Both the position numbers and the translations under genes were made by a program. From NCBI GenBank assembly GCA_016183985.1, contig JACPDN010000004.1, positions 248,001 to 312,000 on the forward strand: a stretch of DNA of 64,000 nt. Reading direction: 5' to 3'. The notes under the pieces are model-generated. The model was not told the origin of the DNA, searched no databases, and worked only from the letters and a program-made list of their open reading frames with translations. This DNA comes from Pseudomonadota bacterium (GTDB lineage: Bacteria; Pseudomonadota; Alphaproteobacteria; Dongiales; Dongiaceae). This document shows positions 34,301 to 43,080 of this stretch, in pieces; position 1 is the first letter of the stretch, and every line of letters begins with the position of its first letter.

Positions 34301-36301
34301 GTGCAGGAGGTAGAGGCCCATCGTCCGTCGCTTGCCGCAAACGGCCGCAATCCGACCGGTGGCCTGCTGCGCGCCGAGCAATTGGTGGCGCTTGTCCCCG
34401 CGACCGCGATCTTCCTGGTGCTCGTCCTGCTCGCTGCGCTGTTGTGGTTTCTCGATGGCGAGGAGCGTGAAACGAGGCGCATTAACCTCATCAACGACGC
34501 CCTCTGGGTCGAACAGGCGCTGCGCTTTGCCATTCAATCCGACCAGGACGATCTGGCGCAGCTGGCCTTCGACATCGGGCATGGTGTCTCCCTCCAGGCG
34601 GCACAGGACCGCTTCGAGCATGTGGTGCGTAACAGTCCGGAGATTGTCGGCCTGGCCTGGCGCGATGCCACTGGTGCCGTGTTGATGGCGGTGCCGGGCA
34701 ATTTCTCCGACCGCAGCAATGCCGGTGCCGACGTCGTCGACCGCACCATCGCGCTGGCGACGCAGAGCGGCAAGAACCGCTTCTCGCCCGTTTTTTCGGC
34801 ATCGGACGACAGCAATGTGTTCGAACTCGCCATCCCCTTCTATCGCGACATGGCGCCGGCGGGGCTTCTCATCGCCCGCTTTTCATTGGATTCGCTGTTG
34901 GCCAACCAGGTGCCCTGGTGGGTCGCCCAGCGCTATCAGGTGACATTCGAAAGCCAGGACGGCGCTACGCTGTCGCAGAAATCGAAGAGCATCGTCGCGT
35001 CAGGCCTGGGGCGGCACGCCATTCTTTTCGATCCACCAGGTGGCGATCTGCTGCTGACGGTGGCCCCTTTCAACGAGCGGACTGACATTGCCGGCTACGC
35101 CTTGCTTGCCGCCATCATCTGGTTTTCGCTGATCGCCATCGCCAGCCTTATCGCGACCCGCCGCAACATGAGGCGGCGCAGCGTTGCCGAGGCGGCCCTG
35201 CGCGAGGAACATGCCTTCAGGAAGGCGATGGAGGAATCGCTCACCGTCGGTATGCGCGCCCGCGACCTCGACGGGCGGATCATCTATGTCAACCCGTCCT
35301 TCTGCAAAATGACCGGCTACGACGCCGAAGCGCTGATCGGCCGGACGCCGCCGATGCCCTATTGGCTGCCGGAAGAAATCGAAAGCACGATGGAGCTTCA
35401 TCAGATGGTCCTCGACGGCCGGGCGCCGCGCGAGGGGTTCGAGATCAAGTTCCAACGCAAGGACGGCCAGCGTTTCGACGCTCTCATCTACGAGGCGCCG
35501 CTGATCGATGCCGGCGGGCGCCATTTCGGCTGGATGGCATCGGTCGTCGACGTGACCGAGCGCAAGAACATGGCCGACATGGCGCGGCGCCAGAATGAAA
35601 AGCTCGCCCAGACCGCCCGCCTCGTCACCATGGGCGAAATGGCCTCGACCCTGGCCCATGAGCTCAACCAGCCGCTTGCCGCCATCTCCAGCTATGCCAC
35701 TGGCTCGCTGAAACGCCTCGAAGGCGGCGATATCCCACATGCGGACCTCAACGATAATTTCGGGAAGATTTCGGCACAGGCCCAGCGCGCCGGACAAATC
35801 ATCCGTCGCATCCGCGCCTTCGTGCGCAAGAGCGAGCCCAAATTCGAATGGGTCGACCTCAACGCTGTCATCACCGATACGCTCGACTTCATGGCGGCCG
35901 ATCTCAAGGCGCATCGCGTGACCGTCGATAACAGGGGTGGTGCGGCCATACCAAAATGCCGTGGCGACCAGATCCTGCTGGAGCAGGTACTCCTCAATCT
36001 GCTGCGCAATGCCATCGAGGCGATGTCGGGCACCGATCCGGCCGAGCGGATCCTCAGCATCCGGTGTCGCCTCCAGAGCGCCGAGATCGTGATCTCGATC
36101 GGCGATCGCGGTCCGGGTATCGCACCTGACGCGGAAGCCAATCTGTTCGTGCCGTTCGCCACCAGCAAGAACGAGGGGATGGGGATGGGCTTGAGCATCT
36201 GTCGCACGATTGTCGAGTTGCATCGCGGCCGGATCTGGTTCCGCAACCGGGCGGAAGGCGGTACGGAGTTTTCATTCTCGGTTGCAGTGGGGCAGGTATG
36301 A
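34301..36301 (+). CDS. Membrane sensor histidine kinase with PAS domain (DctB-like)
   Basis: This 666-residue kinase has membrane helix 1 at about 28-50, a periplasmic sensor of about 215 residues, helix 2 near 265-287, a PAS domain (about 305-425: GRIIYVNPSFCKMTGYDAEALIG), an H-box with His453 (LAHELNQPLAAIS) and an HATPase domain (LNLLRNAIEAM, IGDRGPGI, GMGMGLSICRTIVELH). The start is GTG with AAAGGGTAAAGG upstream. It shares an ATGA overlap with its response regulator. Divergence from the TRAP genes suggests that it senses the TRAP ligand. Confidence 0.9.
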   Translation: MQEVEAHRPSLAANGRNPTGGLLRAEQLVALVPATAIFLVLVLLAALLWFLDGEERETRRINLINDALWVEQALRFAIQSDQDDLAQLAFDIGHGVSLQAAQDRFEHVVRNSPEIVGLAWRDATGAVLMAVPGNFSDRSNAGADVVDRTIALATQSGKNRFSPVFSASDDSNVFELAIPFYRDMAPAGLLIARFSLDSLLANQVPWWVAQRYQVTFESQDGATLSQKSKSIVASGLGRHAILFDPPGGDLLLTVAPFNERTDIAGYALLAAIIWFSLIAIASLIATRRNMRRRSVAEAALREEHAFRKAMEESLTVGMRARDLDGRIIYVNPSFCKMTGYDAEALIGRTPPMPYWLPEEIESTMELHQMVLDGRAPREGFEIKFQRKDGQRFDALIYEAPLIDAGGRHFGWMASVVDVTERKNMADMARRQNEKLAQTARLVTMGEMASTLAHELNQPLAAISSYATGSLKRLEGGDIPHADLNDNFGKISAQAQRAGQIIRRIRAFVRKSEPKFEWVDLNAVITDTLDFMAADLKAHRVTVDNRGGAAIPKCRGDQILLEQVLLNLLRNAIEAMSGTDPAERILSIRCRLQSAEIVISIGDRGPGIAPDAEANLFVPFATSKNEGMGMGLSICRTIVELHRGRIWFRNRAEGGTEFSFSVAVGQV

Positions 36302-36894
36302 GCGAGGAATGCGTCCATATCGTCGATGATGACGACGCTGTGCGGGACGCGCTGGTCTATCTCTGCAAAGCGGCAGGACACGCCGTCAAATCATACGCCT
36401 CGGGGGAGGATTTCCTGCAAGGCGGCGGTGCGGCTGCGGTCGGGGCCGCTGTCTTCGATATCCGGCTCGGCGGCATTTCCGGGCTCGACCTTTTCCGTGA
36501 ACTCAGAAATGCCGGCAGCCAGTTGCCGGTGATCTTCCTGACCGGCCATGGCGATGTGCCGCTTGCCGTCGACGCGATCAAGAGCGGCGCCTATGACTTC
36601 CTCGAAAAGCCATTCGATGACGAGGGCCTGCTGCGCCTCATCGAAGCGGCGCTGGCGGCGGCGCGCCTTGCCCGCAGCAGCCAGGCTGGCCTTGCTGCAC
36701 GGCTCGGCACCTTGTCGGAACGGGAAAAGCAGATCCTGCCGCTGCTGATGGCGGGAAAGGCCAACAAGGTCATCGCCGCCGAACTCGAGATCGCCATCCG
36801 CACCGTTGAGGTGCACCGCGCCCGCGTCCTTGCCAAGATGGGAGCGCGCAACGTCGTCGAGCTCGCTGTGATGCTGCCCAAGGCGGGCGGCTAG
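36298..36894 (+). CDS. FixJ/NarL-type response regulator
   Basis: This 198-residue protein has a receiver domain (acidic pocket VDDDD at 9-13, phospho-acceptor Asp54 in VFDIRLGG, Lys in LEKPFDDEG) and a C-terminal LuxR-type helix-turn-helix (LSEREKQILPLLMAGKANKVIAAELEIAIRTVEVHRARVLAKMG). It is encoded with the DctB-like kinase and probably controls the divergent TRAP operon. Confidence 0.92.
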   Translation: MSEECVHIVDDDDAVRDALVYLCKAAGHAVKSYASGEDFLQGGGAAAVGAAVFDIRLGGISGLDLFRELRNAGSQLPVIFLTGHGDVPLAVDAIKSGAYDFLEKPFDDEGLLRLIEAALAAARLARSSQAGLAARLGTLSEREKQILPLLMAGKANKVIAAELEIAIRTVEVHRARVLAKMGARNVVELAVMLPKAGG

Positions 36895-36906
36895 AAATCT
36901 AGCCGC
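36887..36906. terminator. Palindrome covering both stop codons of convergent genes
   Basis: A perfect 8-base inverted repeat GCGGCTAG / CTAGCCGC with an AAAT loop contains the TAG stops of the response regulator (plus strand) and the hydrolase (minus strand). It may act as a short bidirectional terminator, although T-runs are absent. Confidence 0.4.
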
Positions 36907-38464
36907 GCCGCTTCTTTCCCCAATCCTCCACCCCATTCGGGCTGTTGTGGAGGTCGGTCAGCACATGCTCCTGATGGCGCTGGCGCCAGGAGAGCATCTT
37001 TTGCGCCATTTCCAACATGATGCCAGTGTATTGCGGATCCTTGGAAAGATCGTTCATCTCGGCAGGGTCATTCTCGAGGTCGAAGAGCAGCGGCGGCAAT
37101 GCCGCAAAATGCACATATTTCCATCGCTTGCCGCGGATGATGGCAAGCTGGCAATCGTGGGTGTCGATGCCGAAGGTGCGTTCGGCATCTATGCCGCCAT
37201 AGGGGCCGGATCGGAAATCGATTTCCATATGCGCCTCTTGACGCCAGCTGGCGGGCGGTGCGCCGTTGAGGAAACCCATCAATGAGCGGCCATCGGCCTG
37301 GGCCGGAATCTCGGCCCCCAGCCAGTCGAGGATGGTCGGCATGATGTCGACCGATTCAGTGAAGGCATCGACGATGGAGCCGCGGGTCGAATCAGCCAGA
37401 TGCCGCGGATCGCGGATCATCAGTGGAATGGCGAAGCTCTGGTCGAAATAGGTTTCCTTGCCCCAGGTGTAATGATCACCGCCCATCTCGCCGTGGTCGC
37501 AGGTGAAGATGATTAGCGTGTGGTCGTATTCGCCGGTGGCCTTCAAATGCGCGACGATGCGGCCCACGGCGTCGTCGACCTCGTTCATCATGCCGTAATA
37601 GCAGGCCCGCATCTGCCGAAGTTCCAGATCGGACATGGTGACGAGATTGTTGGGGTTGTGCTCGTCATAGGAATTGGGCTTCGACATCTTGCCGATCATC
37701 GCCTTCAAATGCGGATGCTGGGCGGCTTCCTCTTCCGGCGTCGCCTTGCGCCTGGGGAAGGGCACGTCCTTCGGGTCGTACATGGCATTATAGGGTTCCG
37801 GCGTGATCACCGGCGGATGCGGCCGCAGGAAGACGCAATGCAGGAACCACTCATCCTGACGGCGGTCGCTGAGCCAGTCGATGATTCGGTTCGCCATGAA
37901 GCTCGTGTCGCTATCCTCAGCCTTGAAGAAGGTCGGAATGAAGCGATGGCCGCGGTCGGCTGGCTTCTCGAAACCGGGCTTGGGTTTATAGACGTCGTGG
38001 CGGCCCTCGAAGGCATAGCCCTTAGCTTTGAGATCGGCCATCCATTGCGCCATGTATTCCTGGAAGATCATAGTGGGCTTGTAGCCCGGCAGCGGCCCTT
38101 CATAGGTCTTCAAGGCGGGGTCGTTGGGATGACGGCCGCGCGGGTCGGCGCTTGTGTCGGTATAGCCGAGCAGGGTCGGATCGAGCCCGATCTTGCGTGC
38201 TTCGAGCGCCACATTGGTATGACGCGCATCCAACGGCGTGCCGTTGCGGCCCGACCGGTGGTTCATCAAATAGAGCCCGGTATTGAGGCTGGCACGCGCC
38301 GGACCACAAGGTGCGGTCACCGTGAAATGCCGCTTGAATAGGACCGAATCGGCGGCCAGCGCATCGAGATGCGGCGTCTTCACCGTGGGATGGCCCAGGG
38401 CGGACAGGCATTCGGCACGCCATTGATCGGCCGAGATAAAGAGGATCTTGCGCAAGGCGGTCAT
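36899..38464 (-). CDS. Phosphonate monoester hydrolase / sulfatase-family enzyme
   Basis: This 521-residue alkaline-phosphatase-superfamily enzyme has the formylglycine motif CxPxR in APCGPARASLNTGLYLMNHR. It begins FISADQWRAECLS (metal Asp) and has FTCDHGEMGGDH and ESVDIMPTILDWLG. The overall layout, including KYVHFAALPPLLFDLENDP near the end, closely follows rhizobial phosphonate monoester hydrolase, a promiscuous enzyme also active on sulfate esters. It has no signal peptide, so it acts in the cytoplasm on imported substrates. It is divergent from an ABC importer. The ATG at 38464 is chosen over a longer frame. Confidence 0.88.
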   Translation of the reverse strand: MTALRKILFISADQWRAECLSALGHPTVKTPHLDALAADSVLFKRHFTVTAPCGPARASLNTGLYLMNHRSGRNGTPLDARHTNVALEARKIGLDPTLLGYTDTSADPRGRHPNDPALKTYEGPLPGYKPTMIFQEYMAQWMADLKAKGYAFEGRHDVYKPKPGFEKPADRGHRFIPTFFKAEDSDTSFMANRIIDWLSDRRQDEWFLHCVFLRPHPPVITPEPYNAMYDPKDVPFPRRKATPEEEAAQHPHLKAMIGKMSKPNSYDEHNPNNLVTMSDLELRQMRACYYGMMNEVDDAVGRIVAHLKATGEYDHTLIIFTCDHGEMGGDHYTWGKETYFDQSFAIPLMIRDPRHLADSTRGSIVDAFTESVDIMPTILDWLGAEIPAQADGRSLMGFLNGAPPASWRQEAHMEIDFRSGPYGGIDAERTFGIDTHDCQLAIIRGKRWKYVHFAALPPLLFDLENDPAEMNDLSKDPQYTGIMLEMAQKMLSWRQRHQEHVLTDLHNSPNGVEDWGKKRRG

Positions 38465-38685
38465 GGAACATCCCTGAAGGTGGCGCGGCAGAACGGGCGG
38501 CATCCTAGCTTTCCGCGCGCCGCTTCGCCAGCGGGGGCGAGATCCAGCGATTGTAGCGAACCTGGGTCGCCTGCTGGAATCGTCAGAATGCAACCTGGCG
38601 TTCACGAAGGCGTCACCGGGATCGTGATCTAAGCCCCGTCGCCCGCGCGCGCTTTCGCGCCCGGGCCGAATCCGTTTGGGGAGAT

Positions 38686-39804
38686 ATGAAAATGACATCC
38701 GTGAAACGCCTGGTGGCCTTTGGCCTGACCACGTTGATGACGACGACTGCGCTCCAGACCGGCTTTGCCGCTGCAGCACCGCTCGACGATCTGGTGAAGG
38801 CAGCGCAGGCCGAGGGTGAGCTCACCACCATCGCCCTGCCGCATGATTGGTGCGGCTATGGCGAACTCATCGAGAACTTCAAGGCGAAGTACGGCCTGAA
38901 GATCAATGAGCTCAACCCCGATGGTGGTTCGGGCGACGAGATCGAGGCGATCAAATCCAATAAGGACAATAAGGGCCCGCAGGCGCCGGACGTGATCGAC
39001 GTCGGCCTTGGCTTCGGCCCGTCATCGAAGGCCGAGAGCCTCATCCAGCCCTATAAGGTGGCGACCTGGGCGACGATCCCGGACAGTGCCAAGGATGCCG
39101 ATGGCTATTGGTATGGCGACTATTACGGTGTGCTCTCCTTCGAGGTGAACGCCGACATCGTGAAGAACGTGCCGAAGGACTTCGCCGATCTCCTCAAGCC
39201 GGAATATGCCAACATGGTCGCTCTCTCCGGTGACCCGCGCACAGGCAATGAAGGCATCATGTCGATCTACGCTTCGGGTCTGTCGACCGGTGCCAAGCCC
39301 GGCCATGATGCCGGCAAGGCGGGTCTCGATTTCTTCGCCAAGCTCAACAAGTCCGGCAATTTCGTGCCGGTCGGCGGCAAGGCCAACAGCCTGGCCCAGG
39401 GGACGACCCCGATCGTGCTGCGCTGGGATTATCTGGCGCTTGCCGACCGCGACACGCTGAAGGGCAACCCGCCGGTCGAGGTCGTGGTGCCGGAGAGCAC
39501 GGTGCTGGCCGGTGTCTACGTGCAGGCGATCAGCGCCTATGCGCCGCACCCGAACGCCGCGAAGCTCTGGATGGAATATCTCTATTCCGATGAAGGTCAG
39601 CTTGGCTGGCTCAAGGGCTATTGCCACCCGATCCGCTTCAACGATCTGGTGAAGAACGGCAAGGTGCCGCAGGAGATGCTCGACAAGCTGCCGCCGGCCG
39701 CTGCCTATGAGAAGGCAAGCTTTCCGACGCTCGACGAGCAGCACGGTGCCAAGGAATACATCACCAAGAATTGGGACAAGGTGGTGGGCGCTGAAGTGAA
39801 GTAA
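38686..39804 (+). CDS. ABC transporter substrate-binding protein, copy 1 (iron/polyamine/phosphonate-type)
   Basis: This 372-residue periplasmic protein has a signal peptide ending GFAAA. The mature protein begins APLDDLVKAAQAEGELTTIALPHDWCGYGELIENF, which matches FutA/PotD/AEP-type extracellular binding proteins (family 1). GGGGAGAT lies before the ATG. It is very similar along its whole length to the next gene and is followed by a strong terminator. Divergence from the phosphonate-monoesterase-type gene suggests that the ligand is that enzyme's substrate. Confidence 0.9.
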   Translation: MKMTSVKRLVAFGLTTLMTTTALQTGFAAAAPLDDLVKAAQAEGELTTIALPHDWCGYGELIENFKAKYGLKINELNPDGGSGDEIEAIKSNKDNKGPQAPDVIDVGLGFGPSSKAESLIQPYKVATWATIPDSAKDADGYWYGDYYGVLSFEVNADIVKNVPKDFADLLKPEYANMVALSGDPRTGNEGIMSIYASGLSTGAKPGHDAGKAGLDFFAKLNKSGNFVPVGGKANSLAQGTTPIVLRWDYLALADRDTLKGNPPVEVVVPESTVLAGVYVQAISAYAPHPNAAKLWMEYLYSDEGQLGWLKGYCHPIRFNDLVKNGKVPQEMLDKLPPAAAYEKASFPTLDEQHGAKEYITKNWDKVVGAEVK

Positions 39805-39819
39805 GCGCATTCATCGGAT

Positions 39820-39861
39820 GGAAGGCGGCGCCGGCTTCAGCAATGCCCGGCGCCGCCTTCC
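39820..39861 (+). terminator. Strong terminator after binding protein copy 1
   Basis: A perfect 15-base inverted repeat GGAAGGCGGCGCCGG / CCGGCGCCGCCTTCC is followed by GCCCTTT, 16 bases after the stop. It separates copy 1 from copy 2, so copy 2 probably has its own promoter. Confidence 0.85.
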
Positions 39862-39979
39862 GCCCTTTCAGATTTTCTGCCGCATCGCAAAATTGAAATC
39901 GGCTTCACGAAACTGTCATCGATCCCGTGCTTTAAGCGCGCACCGCAGGTTTGGACTTTCGTTTTGCTTTCGGGTCGCC

Positions 39980-40008
39980 TTGACAAACGAAGGTGGCGTG
40001 ATCAATGT
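39980..40008 (+). promoter_or_regulatory. Possible promoter of binding protein copy 2
   Basis: A consensus -35 TTGACA (39980-39985) is followed after 17 bases by a poor -10 (CAATGT). The surrounding 39862-40094 is AT-richer than the genes and contains no ORF I would call. The -10 is weak, so an activator may be needed. Confidence 0.35.
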
Positions 40009-40094
40009 GAAACACTGTCAAGTGAAGTTTGTATTACATCACAACAATAAACCTGCTTGGTGGATCACTCTTACCGGGCCTTTGGGAGGTACCT

Positions 40095-41207
40095 ATGAAA
40101 TTTGTTACGCGCTCCGTCGCGCTTTCGCTCGCGACGTTGATGTCGACGACCGCGCTGATGACCAGCTTCGCCGCCGCCGATTCGATGGAAGACCTGGTGA
40201 AGGCTGCGCAGGCCGAAGGCGAGCTCACCACGATCGCGCTGCCGCATGACTGGTGCGGCTATGGCGGCCTCATCGACGGCTTCAAGGCGAAGTACGGCCT
40301 CAAGGTGAACGAGCTCAACCCGGATGCGGGTTCGGGCGATGAAGTCGAAGCCATCAAGGCGAACAAGGACAACAAGGGCCCGCAGGCGCCGGACGTGATC
40401 GACGTCGGCCTCGCCTTCGGCCCGTCCTCGAAGGCCGAAGGCCTCATCCAGCCCTATAAGGTCGCGACCTGGGATTCGATCCCCGACAGCGCCAAGGATG
40501 CCGACGGTCACTGGTACGGCGACTATTACGGCGTGCTGTCCTTCGAAGTGAACACGGACATCGTCAAGAACGTGCCCAAGGATTGGGCCGATCTCGCCAA
40601 GCCGGAATATGCCAACTCCGTGGCGCTCGCCGGCGACCCGCGCTCGTCGAACGCGGCCATCATCGGCGTTCATGGCGCCGGCATTTCGACCGGTGCCAAG
40701 GCTGGTGCCGAAGCCGGTGAAGCCGGCCTGAAGTTCTTCTCCGATCTCAACAAGGCCGGCAATTTCGTGCCGGTGATTGGCAAGGCCGCCAGCCTCGCTC
40801 AAGGCTCGACCCCGATCATCGTTCGCTGGGACTATTTGGCGCTTGCCGATCGCGACACCTTGAAGGGCAACCCGCCGGTTGAGGTTGTCGTGCCGACGAG
40901 CTCGGTGCTGGCCGGTGTCTACGTGCAGGCGATCAGCGCCTATGCGCCGCACCCGAACGCCGCGAAGCTCTGGATGGAATACCTCTATTCCGACGAAGGT
41001 CAGCTCGGCTGGCTGAAGGGCTACTGCCACCCGATCCGTTTCAACGATCTGGTGAAGAACGGCAAGGTGCCGCAGGAGATGCTCGACAAGCTGCCGCCGG
41101 CCGATGCCTATTCGAAGGCCTATTTCCCGACGCTCGACGAGCAGGGTGCGGCCAAGGAGTTGATCACCAAGAAGTGGGACGAGGTGGTCGGCGCCAACGT
41201 GCAGTAA
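40095..41207 (+). CDS. ABC transporter substrate-binding protein, copy 2 (paralogue of copy 1)
   Basis: This 370-residue periplasmic protein starts at the ATG after GGGAGGTACCT (signal peptide MKFVTRSVALSLATLMSTTALMTSFAAA cut before DSMEDL). It is collinear with copy 1 without gaps of note, and the C-terminal 110 residues are nearly identical. Differences cluster around residues 150-215 (NAAIIGVHGAGISTGAKAGAEAGEAG versus the copy 1 text), on one lobe. A 79-base stretch (40903-40981) is identical to 39500-39578. It is followed by a second strong terminator before the permease genes. Confidence 0.9.
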   Translation: MKFVTRSVALSLATLMSTTALMTSFAAADSMEDLVKAAQAEGELTTIALPHDWCGYGGLIDGFKAKYGLKVNELNPDAGSGDEVEAIKANKDNKGPQAPDVIDVGLAFGPSSKAEGLIQPYKVATWDSIPDSAKDADGHWYGDYYGVLSFEVNTDIVKNVPKDWADLAKPEYANSVALAGDPRSSNAAIIGVHGAGISTGAKAGAEAGEAGLKFFSDLNKAGNFVPVIGKAASLAQGSTPIIVRWDYLALADRDTLKGNPPVEVVVPTSSVLAGVYVQAISAYAPHPNAAKLWMEYLYSDEGQLGWLKGYCHPIRFNDLVKNGKVPQEMLDKLPPADAYSKAYFPTLDEQGAAKELITKKWDEVVGANVQ

Positions 41208-41228
41208 CACTGCGCGAGGTATGATGAG

Positions 41229-41274
41229 CCGCGCCAGCATTGGGGATTGCCCCGTGCTGGCGCGGTTTTCGTTT
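41229..41274 (+). terminator. Strong terminator after binding protein copy 2
   Basis: CCGCGCCAGCA / TGCTGGCGCGG, an 11-base perfect stem with an inner GGGG/CCCC hairpin, is followed by TTTTCGTTT. It lies between copy 2 and the permease genes and should limit permease expression relative to the binding protein. Confidence 0.9.
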
Positions 41275-41339
41275 AAGTAGAGGCTGGGTAGAGAGCGACG
41301 CGCCGCGTGCTCCGTCCCGCCGGTTGATCATTGGGGAAG

Positions 41340-42242
41340 ATGACACAGCTGAACAACAATCCGGCCGCGCCGCCCGGCGTCGCGCGCCTTCAGTTCATGC
41401 AGGCGGCCTGGGCCTGGGTCGGGGTTGCACCCTTCCTGGTCTTCGCCCTCATGTTCCTCATTCTGCCGACGCTCTATCTCATCGTCGGCGGCTTCCAGGA
41501 TCCGGACGGTAATTTCACGCTGCAGAATCTCTTCGATCTGTTCCAGCCCTCGATCATGAGCGCCTATTGGATCAGCATCAAGGTGAGCGGCGCTTCGGCG
41601 ATTGTCGGCGCTGCCATCGGCTTCGGCCTTGCTTACGCCGTCGTGCTGGGCGGCCTGCCGGGCTGGATCCGCCCGACGCTCATGACCTTCTCCGGCGTCG
41701 CCTCGAATTTCGCCGGCCTGCCGCTGGCCTTCGCGTTTCTCGCGACCCTGGGCCGCACCGGTCTTGTCACCGTCTTGCTGGTGAAGTTCTTCGACTTCAA
41801 CATCTATGCGACGGGCTTCAACCTGCTGTCCTTCTGGGGCCTGACGCTTACTTATCTCTATTTCCAGATTCCGCTGATGGTGCTCATCCTGACGCCGGCA
41901 CTCGACGGGCTGAAGCGCGAATGGCGCGAGGCTTCGGAGATCCTTGGCGCCAGCGCTTTCCAGTACTGGGTCCATGTGGCCTTCCCGATCCTGTGGCCCA
42001 GCATCTTGGGGTGCACGCTGCTGCTCTTTGCCAATGCCTTCGGTGCCATCGCCACGGCCTACGCACTGACCGGCAGCTCGCTCAACATCATCACGATCCT
42101 GCTCTATGCGCAGATCCGCGGTGACGTGCTCCACAATCCCAATCTCGGCTATGCCCTGGCGCTTGGCATGATCTTCATCACCGGGCTCACCAACGGCCTC
42201 TATATCTGGCTGCGCGGCCGTAGCGAACGGTGGCTGCGATGA
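41340..42242 (+). CDS. ABC transporter permease 1 (polyamine/phosphonate-type importer)
   Basis: This 300-residue permease has six helices after an N-terminal tail. The EAA loop reads LKREWREASEILGASAFQYWVHVAFPILWPSI. It pairs with the next permease, as in PotB/PotC-type importers. GGGGAAG lies very close to the ATG at 41340; an internal ATG (41397) is an alternative. Its stop overlaps the next start. Confidence 0.88.
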   Translation: MTQLNNNPAAPPGVARLQFMQAAWAWVGVAPFLVFALMFLILPTLYLIVGGFQDPDGNFTLQNLFDLFQPSIMSAYWISIKVSGASAIVGAAIGFGLAYAVVLGGLPGWIRPTLMTFSGVASNFAGLPLAFAFLATLGRTGLVTVLLVKFFDFNIYATGFNLLSFWGLTLTYLYFQIPLMVLILTPALDGLKREWREASEILGASAFQYWVHVAFPILWPSILGCTLLLFANAFGAIATAYALTGSSLNIITILLYAQIRGDVLHNPNLGYALALGMIFITGLTNGLYIWLRGRSERWLR

Positions 42243-43051
42243 CGCGGCGGGAAAAGGTCAACACGATGAAACAGTCCCGTCTCGGTTCCTGGATCGCCCT
42301 TGTCATCGGCACGCTTTATTTCGTCGTGCCGCTGGTCGGCACGTTCGAATTCTCACTTCGCATGCGTCGGGGTGAATACAGCCTCGATGCCTATCGCTCG
42401 GTCTTTGCCGATTCCAATTTCCAGGATTCCTTCCTCTATTCCTGCGGCATGGCCTTGGCCACCATCTTCATTGGCGTGCTGATCGTCGTGCCGACGGCCT
42501 ATTGGGTGCAGTTGCGCTTGCGGAAGCTTCGGCCAGTGATCGAATTCATCACCCTGCTGCCGCTGGTCATCCCGGCCATCGTCATCGTCTTCGGCTATCT
42601 GCGCCTCTACAACAGCTCGTCGATGATTCCCTTGACGGCCGAGGTCTGGTCGACGGATCTCTTGCTGGCGCTCTCCTATGTGACGTTGGCGCTGCCCTAC
42701 ATGTACCGCGCCGTCGATACGGGACTTCGTGCCATCGACGTCCGCACGCTGACGGAAGCGGCTGAGAATCTCGGCGCCGGCTGGACGACGATCCTCTTCA
42801 AGGTGATCCTGCCCAATGTCAGGAGCGCCATTCTCTCCGGCGCATTCCTCACCTTTGCCATCGTCATCGGCGAATTCACCATGGCGAGCCTGCTCAACCG
42901 GCCGGCTTTCGGCCCCTATCTGCAGCTCGTCGGCGCCAACCGCGCCTATGAACCATCGGCCCTGGCGGTCATGGCCTTCGTGCTCACCTGGGCATGCATG
43001 GGCCTCATCAACGTCTTCGGCCGCGCGAAACAGACCAAGCATGCCGGCTGA
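42239..43051 (+). CDS. ABC transporter permease 2 (polyamine/phosphonate-type importer)
   Basis: This 270-residue permease has the EAA loop DVRTLTEAAENLGAGWTTILFKVILPNVRSAI and the usual PotC-type helices. ATG at 42239 overlaps the preceding TGA (ATGA). A second in-frame ATG at 42266 has a better-spaced ribosome site and gives a 261-residue protein starting MKQSRLGSW. Confidence 0.88.
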   Translation: MTRREKVNTMKQSRLGSWIALVIGTLYFVVPLVGTFEFSLRMRRGEYSLDAYRSVFADSNFQDSFLYSCGMALATIFIGVLIVVPTAYWVQLRLRKLRPVIEFITLLPLVIPAIVIVFGYLRLYNSSSMIPLTAEVWSTDLLLALSYVTLALPYMYRAVDTGLRAIDVRTLTEAAENLGAGWTTILFKVILPNVRSAILSGAFLTFAIVIGEFTMASLLNRPAFGPYLQLVGANRAYEPSALAVMAFVLTWACMGLINVFGRAKQTKHAG

Positions 43052-43080
43052 CCCGGCCGCGTGCGAACAGAGGTAAAGTC

